From Peptococcaceae bacterium (lineage in GTDB: Bacteria > Bacillota > Peptococcia > Peptococcales > Peptococcaceae): a stretch of 64,000 nucleotides of DNA. The stretch is from the NCBI GenBank assembly GCA_019420345.1, contig JAHZHI010000028.1, forward strand, positions 6,164 to 70,163, read 5' to 3'. The notes under the pieces were generated by a model. The model saw only the letters and a program-made list of their open reading frames with translations, was not told where the DNA came from and ran no database searches. Shown here one piece after another: positions 24,853 through 31,855 of the stretch. The position numbers and the translations under genes were made by a program. The stretch's first letter is position 1, and every line of letters begins with the position of its first letter.

Positions 24853-25871
24853 CACTCGTCACTCCCACCATTTTTGAGATGCTGCGTGGACTGCATTTGT
24901 GCGATTTCCTTTCGGAACAAAATCTGAGTGCCCTTATAAAGCAATGGCAGCCCTGCAAGAGTGGCAATGCCCAAAGCAAGGGCAGGCGCACCGATCAATG
25001 CTGTCACACCGCTTACAATGCCCACGGTTGCCACACCCAATGGCACCGACAGAATCGCAAACGATTTTGCCACACGTGCACATAACGTATTTTTTTTACC
25101 AATCTTTGCCAAAAGCGCCGTGATGGAAAGGCTGTTGATCACAAAAATCACACCAAACGTCCCAACAGCAGACCATTTTGTATTCCGCACCACCACTTTA
25201 GCGGCATGGCCGGCTATCAGCAAATGCACAGCACCCACAAGAATCGTCAGCAGCGCTTCGCGCTTGTTAAAAAGCGTGAAAAAGCCCTGCATGCCTTTCT
25301 GTTTTGGTGCTTCCCAGGCACTGAGCGTACCATTTTTGAGCACGATATGTGCTTCTTTGCCAAGCTCGGCAATCGGTGTGTCACTGAGCGAATCGGAATA
25401 AACGTGTTCCACCTCCGCTGGATCAAATCCTGCTTCCACAAATCGACGCACTTTTTCTGCGCCATAGCAATTCTCACTCAGGAAATGTCCAGTGTATTTA
25501 TTAACATCGCTGGCAATAACATGGGTCAGTCCCAATCGTTTGCAAAGCGGCTCTACAATAAAAGCCGGCGATGCCGAAATGACCACATCATCCTGACGTG
25601 CCTGGCGTGGATAATAACGCATGATGCGATCTTCATGCGTATCCCAGAAGGCTTCAATGGCAGCGTCGATGTCTGGTACCGCCGCAAACATGCTGAAATA
25701 ACGCTCCTTAAAAGTGGTCTTATCAATTTTACCTGCCATGTAAGCAGCCACCGCAGCCAACTGACGAGGCACATAACGCCATGTACGTGGATAATGACGG
25801 TAACAATAGAGCACAAAATCACGCGTGCTGTCACCATCGTAAATGGTCTCATCAAAATCGTATAAATTCAT
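24852..25871 (-). CDS. HAD-IB hydrolase fused to a membrane domain
   Basis: This is a 339-residue protein. Residues 1-195 are a phosphoserine-phosphatase-like HAD-IB domain: nucleophile DFDET (5-9), motif II SASPAF, and motif IV YSDSLSDTP. Residues from about 205 to 320 carry about four hydrophobic segments, ending in a short polar tail. The soluble domain should therefore be held at the cytoplasmic face of the membrane. Members of the HAD-IB group act on phosphoserine or on phospholipid precursors, and membrane tethering favours a lipid or isoprenoid phosphate, but this is inference. It lies between rsuA and the coupled SDR gene. Confidence 0.8.
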   Translation of the reverse strand: MNLYDFDETIYDGDSTRDFVLYCYRHYPRTWRYVPRQLAAVAAYMAGKIDKTTFKERYFSMFAAVPDIDAAIEAFWDTHEDRIMRYYPRQARQDDVVISASPAFIVEPLCKRLGLTHVIASDVNKYTGHFLSENCYGAEKVRRFVEAGFDPAEVEHVYSDSLSDTPIAELGKEAHIVLKNGTLSAWEAPKQKGMQGFFTLFNKREALLTILVGAVHLLIAGHAAKVVVRNTKWSAVGTFGVIFVINSLSITALLAKIGKKNTLCARVAKSFAILSVPLGVATVGIVSGVTALIGAPALALGIATLAGLPLLYKGTQILFRKEIAQMQSTQHLKNGGSDE

Positions 25872-25885
25872 CGTTAATCTCCTCC

Positions 25886-26590
25886 TTATTGCAAACCCTG
25901 GTTGCCTAAATATGCCACTTCTTCATCTGTCAGCAAACGCCATTCGCCAGGCGCCAGCGCTTCGTCCAGTGCCAACCCGCCGAAGCTGGTGCGATGCAGC
26001 GCCGTTACAACACCGCCCAACTCATGCATCATCCGCTTCACCTGGTGGAATTTGCCTTCCCGCAGTCGTAAAAAGCAATGGCCTGGTGCCACCACGTCCA
26101 GCTTGGCAGGTGCGCTTGTAAAATCGCCAAGATCGATCCCTGCCGCACACTGCGCTGCAGCATCCGCGGCAAGCGTTTCATCATAAAACACCTCATACAC
26201 TTTTTCCACATGCCGCTTGGGGCTCAGCAGGCGATGAGCCAATGCACCGTCATTGGTAAGCAGCAACAACCCTGTCGTGTCCTTATCCAGCCGCCCCACC
26301 GGCATCACCTGCATGCGTGCAAAACGCTCCGGCAAAAGATCCATCACCGTCTCCTGCTCCTTATCCTTGGCAGCTGTGATGACTCCGGCTGGTTTGTTCA
26401 GCATCAGCCATACCGTCGGCGCATACACCAAGGGCTGTCCGTCAATCGCCACCTCACTGTCAGCCGCAACCTTAACAGCACCTTGCTTTGCGCGCACACC
26501 ATCAACGGTCACTTGCTGCCGCTTGATCAAGCGTTCAATATCGCGGCGGCTGCCATAGCCCAAATCATGCAGATATTTGTCAAGCCGCAT
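25886..26590 (-). CDS. Pseudouridine synthase, RsuA family
   Basis: This protein of about 234 residues has an N-terminal S4 RNA-binding domain (MRLDKYLHDLGYGSRRDIERL) and a catalytic domain with GRLDKDTTGLLLLTNDG, where the Asp is the catalytic residue. It modifies 16S or 23S rRNA; which site cannot be decided. Of three nearby ATG codons, the one at 26590 has the right distance from AAGGAGGG. Confidence 0.93.
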   Translation of the reverse strand: MRLDKYLHDLGYGSRRDIERLIKRQQVTVDGVRAKQGAVKVAADSEVAIDGQPLVYAPTVWLMLNKPAGVITAAKDKEQETVMDLLPERFARMQVMPVGRLDKDTTGLLLLTNDGALAHRLLSPKRHVEKVYEVFYDETLAADAAAQCAAGIDLGDFTSAPAKLDVVAPGHCFLRLREGKFHQVKRMMHELGGVVTALHRTSFGGLALDEALAPGEWRLLTDEEVAYLGNQGLQ

Positions 26591-26609
26591 CCTCATCCCT
26601 CCTTGATAC

Positions 26610-26637
26610 AAAAGATGGGAGCGCAAACGGCTCCCAC
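26610..26637 (-). terminator. Terminator after the CNNM/CorC gene
   Basis: On the minus strand TGGGAGCCG and CGCTCCCA pair around TTTG, followed by TCTTTTGT. Confidence 0.7.
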
Positions 26638-26644
26638 CATGATT

Positions 26645-27925
26645 TTATTCATCGTCGGCATCGGTCGGTTTTTCAAAAACGACCCGCACCTTTTCAATAT
26701 GACGTTTTTCAACTTCCAGCACTGTAATGGTAAACGGCGGAAAAGTCACCACTTCACCCGGACTGGCAAGATGATCCAAAAGATCTACCACCCAGCCGCC
26801 AAGCGACGACGCTTCAATGTCATCCTCATAGTCGTCGAAATCGAGTCCGAAGAACTCAAAGAAATCATCAATGTCCATGTTGGCATCGGCCAGATACACC
26901 GAAGGTTCAATGGCGATAATTGGCTGCTCTGCCACTTCGTCATGTTCATCCCAAATATCACCGACCAACTCTTCGATGATGTCCTCAAGGGTCACAATCC
27001 CAGCTGTGCCGCCATATTCGTCGACAACCACCGCCATATGCGACTGGTTCTTCTGCAAGCTCAAAAGCAGGCTTGATGCTTTCGACTGAATGAACACCAC
27101 CTCCACTGGCTGCAGCAAGGACACATACTCGCTCAACTCGCCATCGAGCATGGCGTTAAAGACATCTTTCAAATGCAAAATGCCAATGATGTTATCGATG
27201 CTGTCATGATACACCGGCAGGCGCGAATAGCCGGTGTTGGAAAAGACATCCAGCACATCACGCACATCCATCTCATCATCGATGGACACCACACGCACAC
27301 GCGGCTGTAAAATATCCTTGACGAGCAGTTCTTCAAAATTGATCGCTGAACGGATCAGATCACTCTCACGCGCTTCCATCTCACCGCCGCTTTCGGCTTC
27401 ATCGATCATGTTCAGCAGCTCATCTTCAACATATTCCTCTTCATCATCCTCACCGCTGGCGCGCTCAATGATGATATGCCCACTGCCAAAAATAAACGTC
27501 AGTGGACGCAAAAGCACCATCAGAAACTTCAGCGGTTTAGCCACACGGCAGAACACACGATTTTCATAACGCTGCGCAATCATGCGCGGCAGCAATTCAC
27601 CAATAATCAGAACCAACAAAAACAGCACAATGATCCCAATTACAATGCCGTGCTGAGAATAGTAATACATGATGAACAACGTGCCCAGCATGATGGCTGC
27701 CAAATTCACAATCGTATCACCGACATTGATGGTCGTCAGCACCCGATTGGTGTCATCCAGCATACCCAGTGCCACTGCTGCCGAGCGATTATCTTCATCT
27801 TCCGCCCAATGGCGCAACGTGACCGGACTGGCGAGCAAAAACGACATCTCTGCCATGGAAAAAAACGCCGAACATAGGATCAACGCTAAAATTCCCAAAG
27901 TATATGTGGCATAAACCATGCTCAT
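26645..27925 (-). CDS. Hemolysin-family CNNM/CorC transporter protein
   Basis: This 426-residue membrane protein has the standard order: DUF21/CNNM membrane domain (about 1-150, three to four segments), an acidic linker rich in Glu/Asp, two CBS domains (about 200-330) and a CorC/HlyC C-terminal domain (about 345-420). Relatives export or sense Mg2+ and Co2+. The name hemolysin is historical. The start follows GGAGG. Confidence 0.92.
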   Translation of the reverse strand: MSMVYATYTLGILALILCSAFFSMAEMSFLLASPVTLRHWAEDEDNRSAAVALGMLDDTNRVLTTINVGDTIVNLAAIMLGTLFIMYYYSQHGIVIGIIVLFLLVLIIGELLPRMIAQRYENRVFCRVAKPLKFLMVLLRPLTFIFGSGHIIIERASGEDDEEEYVEDELLNMIDEAESGGEMEARESDLIRSAINFEELLVKDILQPRVRVVSIDDEMDVRDVLDVFSNTGYSRLPVYHDSIDNIIGILHLKDVFNAMLDGELSEYVSLLQPVEVVFIQSKASSLLLSLQKNQSHMAVVVDEYGGTAGIVTLEDIIEELVGDIWDEHDEVAEQPIIAIEPSVYLADANMDIDDFFEFFGLDFDDYEDDIEASSLGGWVVDLLDHLASPGEVVTFPPFTITVLEVEKRHIEKVRVVFEKPTDADDE

Positions 27926-27945
27926 CCATCCTCCGTTTCAAAAGA

Positions 27946-28398
27946 TCAGCTGCGGCGTCCCTGCGTCAACGGGCAGGTCTCATGAGCCTGATGATCATCA
28001 TTTAATAGATCCTGCAAACTAATGCTGTTCAGATAGTTGCCGATCAGCTCATCCAAACGTTCCCACACCGGCAGCGTTTGGCAAGCGTCGCGATTTGGAC
28101 AGGTATTTTCTTCCCCTTCCAGACATGCCACCGGCGCCAGCGATCCCTCCATGGTGCGAATAATCTCACCAACACTGACATCTGCCGGTGCACACGCCAA
28201 CTGATAGCCGCCATTGTTGCCGCGGAAACTCGTTACATATCCCGCCTTGAGCAAAGGCGTCATGATTTGCTCAAGGTATTTAATGGTAATATTCTGTCGC
28301 TGAGAAATTTCCCGCAACGGAATGTGTTTATCCACGCTATAAGTCGCCAGATCAAGCATGACCCGAAGCCCATAGCGCCCCTTTGTTGAAATTTTCAC
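27946..28398 (-). CDS. Rrf2-family regulator with a cysteine cluster
   Basis: This 150-residue regulator begins with the canonical MKISTKGRYGLRVMLDLA if the GTG at 28398 is used, which also fits AGGGG eight bases upstream; an ATG two codons earlier is possible. The winged helix contains IPLREISQRQNITIKYLEQIM. Three cysteines in CLEGEENTCPNRDAC resemble the Fe-S ligands of IscR, so it may sense iron-sulfur status or redox. No isc or suf genes are adjacent. A palindrome lies upstream of its promoter. Confidence 0.92.
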   Translation of the reverse strand: MKISTKGRYGLRVMLDLATYSVDKHIPLREISQRQNITIKYLEQIMTPLLKAGYVTSFRGNNGGYQLACAPADVSVGEIIRTMEGSLAPVACLEGEENTCPNRDACQTLPVWERLDELIGNYLNSISLQDLLNDDHQAHETCPLTQGRRS

Positions 28399-28431
28399 GG
28401 TCATCACCCCTGAATAAACATCTTTAACCAC

Positions 28432-28495
28432 ATTATAGCATATTACAGTACTAAATGTTTACCTATTCCTTTGCTCATGTAGGAATAATATCCTA
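28432..28495 (-). promoter_or_regulatory. Rrf2 gene promoter and candidate operator
   Basis: On the minus strand an extended -10, TGCTATAAT, occupies 28432-28440. Upstream lie TAGGA-ATAATA-TCCTA (28480-28495) and the overlapping inverted repeat TATTCCT/AGGAATA (28464-28470 and 28481-28487). The position suits autoregulation by the Rrf2 protein. Confidence 0.5.
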
Positions 28496-28616
28496 AAAAA
28501 TTCCGACAATGGCTATAAAATTCCATTATTCACAAAACAATAAAACAATATCCTCGTTATGCCGAAGCAATATTTTGAAAACCACCGAAAAAAATGGCTG
28601 GTGCGCGCCCTCCTCC

Positions 28617-28645
28617 TTGCACCACTTGCAGCGTTTCGCTATAAT
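28617..28645 (+). promoter_or_regulatory. Promoter of the Csx20-like gene
   Basis: TTGCAC and TATAAT are separated by 17 bases, 31 bases before the ATG. Confidence 0.7.
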
Positions 28646-28676
28646 GAAGGTACTGTGACAAGAAGGAGTGTAACAC

Positions 28677-29000
28677 ATGAGCGGTAAAGCGTTTTTACTA
28701 ACCCAACGTCGTCTGACGGACGATCATTATCTTGCCATTGCGCTGCGTGAAGCACGCGATATGCACAAACCACCAATTACAATGACCAGTTTTTGGAAAC
28801 ATGCCGATTCCTACGATGCCATTGACGAACCCATTCAGGATATTCTCAACTGGCTGGATCAAGCATCCGAAATCGGTGATTATGTGGTACTTGAAGGCGA
28901 CGAACGCTGTGTCAAAAAAGTAGCCAGCCATGCCAAAGCGCATCGATTGATTCCTGTACAAGCCATCTGGGAACCAGAAGCTGCTATCCGTGATCTTTAA
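28677..29000 (+). CDS. Csx20-like small protein
   Basis: This 107-residue protein opens with AFLLTQRRLT, has a central Trp-containing stretch, then ILNWLDQASEIGDYVVLEGD and a closing HRLIPVQAIWEP. From memory, the order FLL..LT, WL, GDYVL.GD, GLIPVYAT is that of Csx20, a small protein annotated as CRISPR-associated. No cas gene or repeat array is within the window, so either the label does not reflect its function or it is a stand-alone member. It is a single-gene unit with AAGGAG before the ATG. Confidence 0.6.
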   Translation: MSGKAFLLTQRRLTDDHYLAIALREARDMHKPPITMTSFWKHADSYDAIDEPIQDILNWLDQASEIGDYVVLEGDERCVKKVASHAKAHRLIPVQAIWEPEAAIRDL

Positions 29001-29061
29001 GTCACGCTGATGAAGGACGGCAAAAAAGTTTAATTTTTTGTAAAAGCTTGATAAATTATTG

Positions 29062-29090
29062 TTGACAATCCGCACTTAGGTCGCTATAAT
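29062..29090 (+). promoter_or_regulatory. Consensus promoter of tRNA-Lys
   Basis: TTGACA and TATAAT are separated by exactly 17 bases, 20 bases before the mature tRNA. Confidence 0.9.
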
Positions 29091-29110
29091 AAATACTGCA
29101 GTTGCGAAAT

Positions 29111-29183
29111 GGACCGTTAGCTCAGCTGGTAGAGCACGCGACTCTTAATCGTGTTGTCCAGGGTTCGATCCCCTGACGGTCCA
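29111..29183 (+). tRNA. tRNA-Lys (anticodon CTT)
   Basis: The acceptor stem GGACCGT/ACGGTCC, D-stem GCTC/GAGC, anticodon stem CGCGA/TCGTG with loop CTCTTAA, and T-arm CAGGG-TTCGATC-CCCTG all pair. The anticodon CTT is at 29144-29146. CCA is not encoded after the discriminator A at 29183. It is a single-gene transcript with its own promoter and terminator. Confidence 0.97.
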
Positions 29184-29189
29184 TAGTTG

Positions 29190-29219
29190 GCGCGAAGGAT
29201 ATATCCTTCGCGCTTTTTT
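29190..29219 (+). terminator. Terminator after tRNA-Lys
   Basis: GCGCGAAGGATATATCCTTC plus GCGC is a perfect palindromic stem followed by TTTTTTG. Confidence 0.9.
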
Positions 29220-29226
29220 GTTGCCA

Positions 29227-29255
29227 TTGATTTTCAGGGATATCGTGTCTATAAT
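29227..29255 (+). promoter_or_regulatory. Promoter of relQ
   Basis: TTGATT and TATAAT are separated by 17 bases. The transcript would have a leader of about 80 bases. Confidence 0.75.
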
Positions 29256-29265
29256 ATAAGAAACA

Positions 29266-29318
29266 ATCGGCCGGAAATCACCTGGCGACCAGCATGACGC
29301 ACCACCGCCAGGCCGATC
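29266..29318 (+). other. Structured leader of relQ
   Basis: ATCGG pairs with CCGAT, and inside it CCTGGCG pairs with CGCCAGG, with a bulge on the 5' side and a loop of about 17 bases. The element ends about 25 bases before the start codon and has no T-run, so it is not a terminator. Confidence 0.45.
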
Positions 29319-29342
29319 GACCCATCACTGAGGAGGAGTCTT

Positions 29343-30128
29343 ATGGACCTAAAACAACTGGAAGAATACATCATGCAAAGTGATCTTGGTATCGACACCA
29401 AGCAAGCAGAAGTGTTTCTGTCACACTGCAACTTTAATGATAACTTTAATGATGAAGAATTCAATCCAGACGAACTGCTGCACTACATTCGTGAGCAGGT
29501 GTACAGTTTCAGACGGTTAATGGCCTACTATCGCTGTGCCATGATGGAAATTGAAACAAAATTCAACGTCATCAACGAAGAATTTTCCTATCAATATGAG
29601 CGCAACCCTATCCAAAGCATCAAGAGCCGTCTTAAAGAACCAACAAGCATTCACGAAAAGATGGTCAAACACGGTTATCTTTTTAACGCCGAATCCATCG
29701 AGGAAAATCTTTTTGATGTTGCTGGCGTACGTGTCATTTGTTCGTTCGTGGATGATGTGTATCGCATTGCCGACGCGCTTTTGCAGCAAGATGACATCAC
29801 CCTGATCCGCCGCAAAGATTACATCGCCCATCCAAAAGAAAACGGCTACCGCAGCCTTCACTTGATCGTCTCCGTGCCAATTTTCTTGATGAATGAAAAA
29901 CGCAGCATGAATGTTGAAATTCAGCTGCGCACCATCGCCATGGATTTCTGGGCAGCACTCGAACATCAACTTCACTATAAAAAAGAATATATTTTCACAC
30001 CAGAAATGGCTGCAGAATTAAAAAAATGCGCCGATGTCAGCAGCGAACTGGATCAGATGATGAATGGTCTCTGCGTCAAAATTCATGCTGAAGACGGCTG
30101 CAAAGCCAAAAAGAAATCCCTATTCTAA
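29343..30128 (+). CDS. relQ: Small alarmone synthetase (GTP pyrophosphokinase, RelQ type)
   Basis: This 261-residue enzyme transfers pyrophosphate from ATP to GTP or GDP to make (p)ppGpp. Motifs in order: SIKSRLKEP for ATP binding, DVAGVRVIC with the catalytic Asp, KDYIAHPKENGYRSLH for GTP binding, and EIQLRTIAMDFWAALEH with the catalytic Glu. There is no HD, TGS or ACT domain, so it is a stand-alone synthetase. The length and helical C-terminus fit RelQ (SAS1) rather than RelP. It is transcribed alone, with GAGGAGG before the ATG. Confidence 0.93.
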   Translation: MDLKQLEEYIMQSDLGIDTKQAEVFLSHCNFNDNFNDEEFNPDELLHYIREQVYSFRRLMAYYRCAMMEIETKFNVINEEFSYQYERNPIQSIKSRLKEPTSIHEKMVKHGYLFNAESIEENLFDVAGVRVICSFVDDVYRIADALLQQDDITLIRRKDYIAHPKENGYRSLHLIVSVPIFLMNEKRSMNVEIQLRTIAMDFWAALEHQLHYKKEYIFTPEMAAELKKCADVSSELDQMMNGLCVKIHAEDGCKAKKKSLF

Positions 30129-30134
30129 CACACG

Positions 30135-30180
30135 AATGCCCCAAACATTTACCACGTAAATGTTTGGGGCATTTTATTTG
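30135..30180. terminator. Bidirectional terminator between relQ and glpK
   Basis: ATGCCCCAAACATTTAC and GTAAATGTTTGGGGCAT form a 17-bp stem with a CAC loop, with T-rich flanks. Confidence 0.9.
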
Positions 30181-30186
30181 CTCTTA

Positions 30187-31668
30187 TTATTTTGTCAAAG
30201 TATGAGCGACGGCTTCTTTCCAGCCGTTATAATTTTTTTCACGTTCCTCATCACTCATTGATGGTTGATACACACGTGCCAATCGATGGCTGCTGCGCGC
30301 CTCATCTTTGTCTTTCCAGAAACCAACGGTCAACCCTGCCAACAGCGCCGCACCCATAGCGGTGCTTTCGACAATCTCCGGCTGCTCAACACAGCGATTG
30401 AGAATATCTGCCTGGAATTGCATAAGAAAACCATTTTGAGAAGCGCCGCCGTCAACACGCAGGCTCGCCATATCCACATGTGTATCCGCTTCCATGGCTT
30501 CAAGCACATCGCGCGTCTGGTAAGCGATGGCCTCCAAAGCCGCGCGAATGATATGCGAACGGCCAGTGCCGCGGGTCAGCCCTTGAATGGTGCCGCGTGC
30601 ATACATATCCCAATAAGGCGCACCCAGTCCCACAAAAGCAGGCACAAGGTAAACACCGCCATTGTCTTTTAATTTTTCAGCAAAAAATTCGCTGTCGGAC
30701 GATTCTTCAATAAAGCGCATCTCGTCGCGCAGCCATTGAATCACAGCACCACCCACAAAGATGGAACCTTCCAGCGCATAATCCGGCTTCTCATCAAGGC
30801 CTGCGGCAATGGTGGTAACCAAACCATGTGCGCTCTTGGTTGGTGCTTTGCCAATGTTCATAAGCAGGAAACACCCCGTGCCATAGGTGTTCTTCGCTTC
30901 GCCCTGCTCCCAGCACATTTGCCCATAAAGAGCGGCTTGCTGATCGCCAGCAATCCCCGTCACAGGCACTTCTATATGCGCTGAACCTATGGACGCCGTA
31001 CCAAAATGATACCCCGACGGACGCACTTCAGGCAGCATGCAGCGTGGAATATTGAAATAATCCAGAATTTCCTGATCCCATTCTAAATCATTGATGTTAA
31101 ACAGCATGGTGCGTGATGCATTGGTATAATCGGTTGCATGCACACGGCCTTCTGTCAGCTTCCAAAGAATCCATGTATCTACCGTGCCAAAAAGCAGCTC
31201 ACCAGCTTTAGCACGGCTGCGGTCTGGGTCCACGCGATCGAGAATCCAAGCCAACTTTGTGGCAGAGAAATACGCATCAACGACCAGCCCTGTTTTTTCC
31301 AACAATTTTTGTTCCCACTCACTGCCCTTGATGCGCTCGCACACATCTGCCGTACGGCGGCACTGCCAAACAATGGCATTATACACCGGCTTGCCCGTTG
31401 CGCGGTCCCAAACAATGGTGGTTTCACGCTGATTGGTGATGCCAATGGCCTTCACATCGTCAGGATGAATGTTTGTAATGGCCAGCAATTCCTGAAGAAC
31501 ACCAAAGGACGAAGCCCAGAGCTCCATTGGATCTTCTTCCACCCAGCCCGGCTGCGGATAATATTGATTAACCTCCTGCTGGCGCATGCCAGTGATGGTC
31601 TGCGCATGATCGAATGCAATCGCGCGCGTGCTGGTGGTTCCGATATCTAATGCTACTACATAGCCCAT
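30187..31668 (-). CDS. glpK: Glycerol kinase
   Basis: This 493-residue FGGY-family kinase phosphorylates glycerol to sn-glycerol 3-phosphate. Landmarks are the phosphate loop DIGTTSTRAI near the N-terminus, GITNQRETTIVWD, the glycerol-contacting GWVEEDP and the C-terminal MGAALLAGLTVGFW. Length is normal. It stands alone without glpF or glpD. The two GldA-like dehydrogenases in the window may provide the alternative oxidative route if they accept glycerol. A TATAAT (minus strand, 31719-31724) lies upstream. Confidence 0.96.
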   Translation of the reverse strand: MGYVVALDIGTTSTRAIAFDHAQTITGMRQQEVNQYYPQPGWVEEDPMELWASSFGVLQELLAITNIHPDDVKAIGITNQRETTIVWDRATGKPVYNAIVWQCRRTADVCERIKGSEWEQKLLEKTGLVVDAYFSATKLAWILDRVDPDRSRAKAGELLFGTVDTWILWKLTEGRVHATDYTNASRTMLFNINDLEWDQEILDYFNIPRCMLPEVRPSGYHFGTASIGSAHIEVPVTGIAGDQQAALYGQMCWEQGEAKNTYGTGCFLLMNIGKAPTKSAHGLVTTIAAGLDEKPDYALEGSIFVGGAVIQWLRDEMRFIEESSDSEFFAEKLKDNGGVYLVPAFVGLGAPYWDMYARGTIQGLTRGTGRSHIIRAALEAIAYQTRDVLEAMEADTHVDMASLRVDGGASQNGFLMQFQADILNRCVEQPEIVESTAMGAALLAGLTVGFWKDKDEARSSHRLARVYQPSMSDEEREKNYNGWKEAVAHTLTK

Positions 31669-31808
31669 TGCTTTCGTTCCTTTCTCATTGCAAATTTTTT
31701 CGGATGTTCATGGCTTCTATTATAACAAATCCTTCACCAATTAGAAACGCTTTCCGAATACTTTTAGCATCTACCCTGCATCGCAATCATGGTTTATTCA
31801 TTGATCAC

Positions 31809-31842
31809 AAAAAAAGGCACACGCCACAGCGTGTGCCTTTTT
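31809..31842 (-). terminator. Terminator after the PBP1A gene
   Basis: AAAAAGGCACACGC and GCGTGTGCCTTTTT form a stem with a CACA loop and T-run. Confidence 0.9.
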
Positions 31843-31855
31843 AATCGTTTTAAAG

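Noticed and set aside
28677..29000. Part of a CRISPR-Cas locus
   Set aside because: Although the protein looks Csx20-like, no direct-repeat array and no cas genes are visible anywhere in the window.
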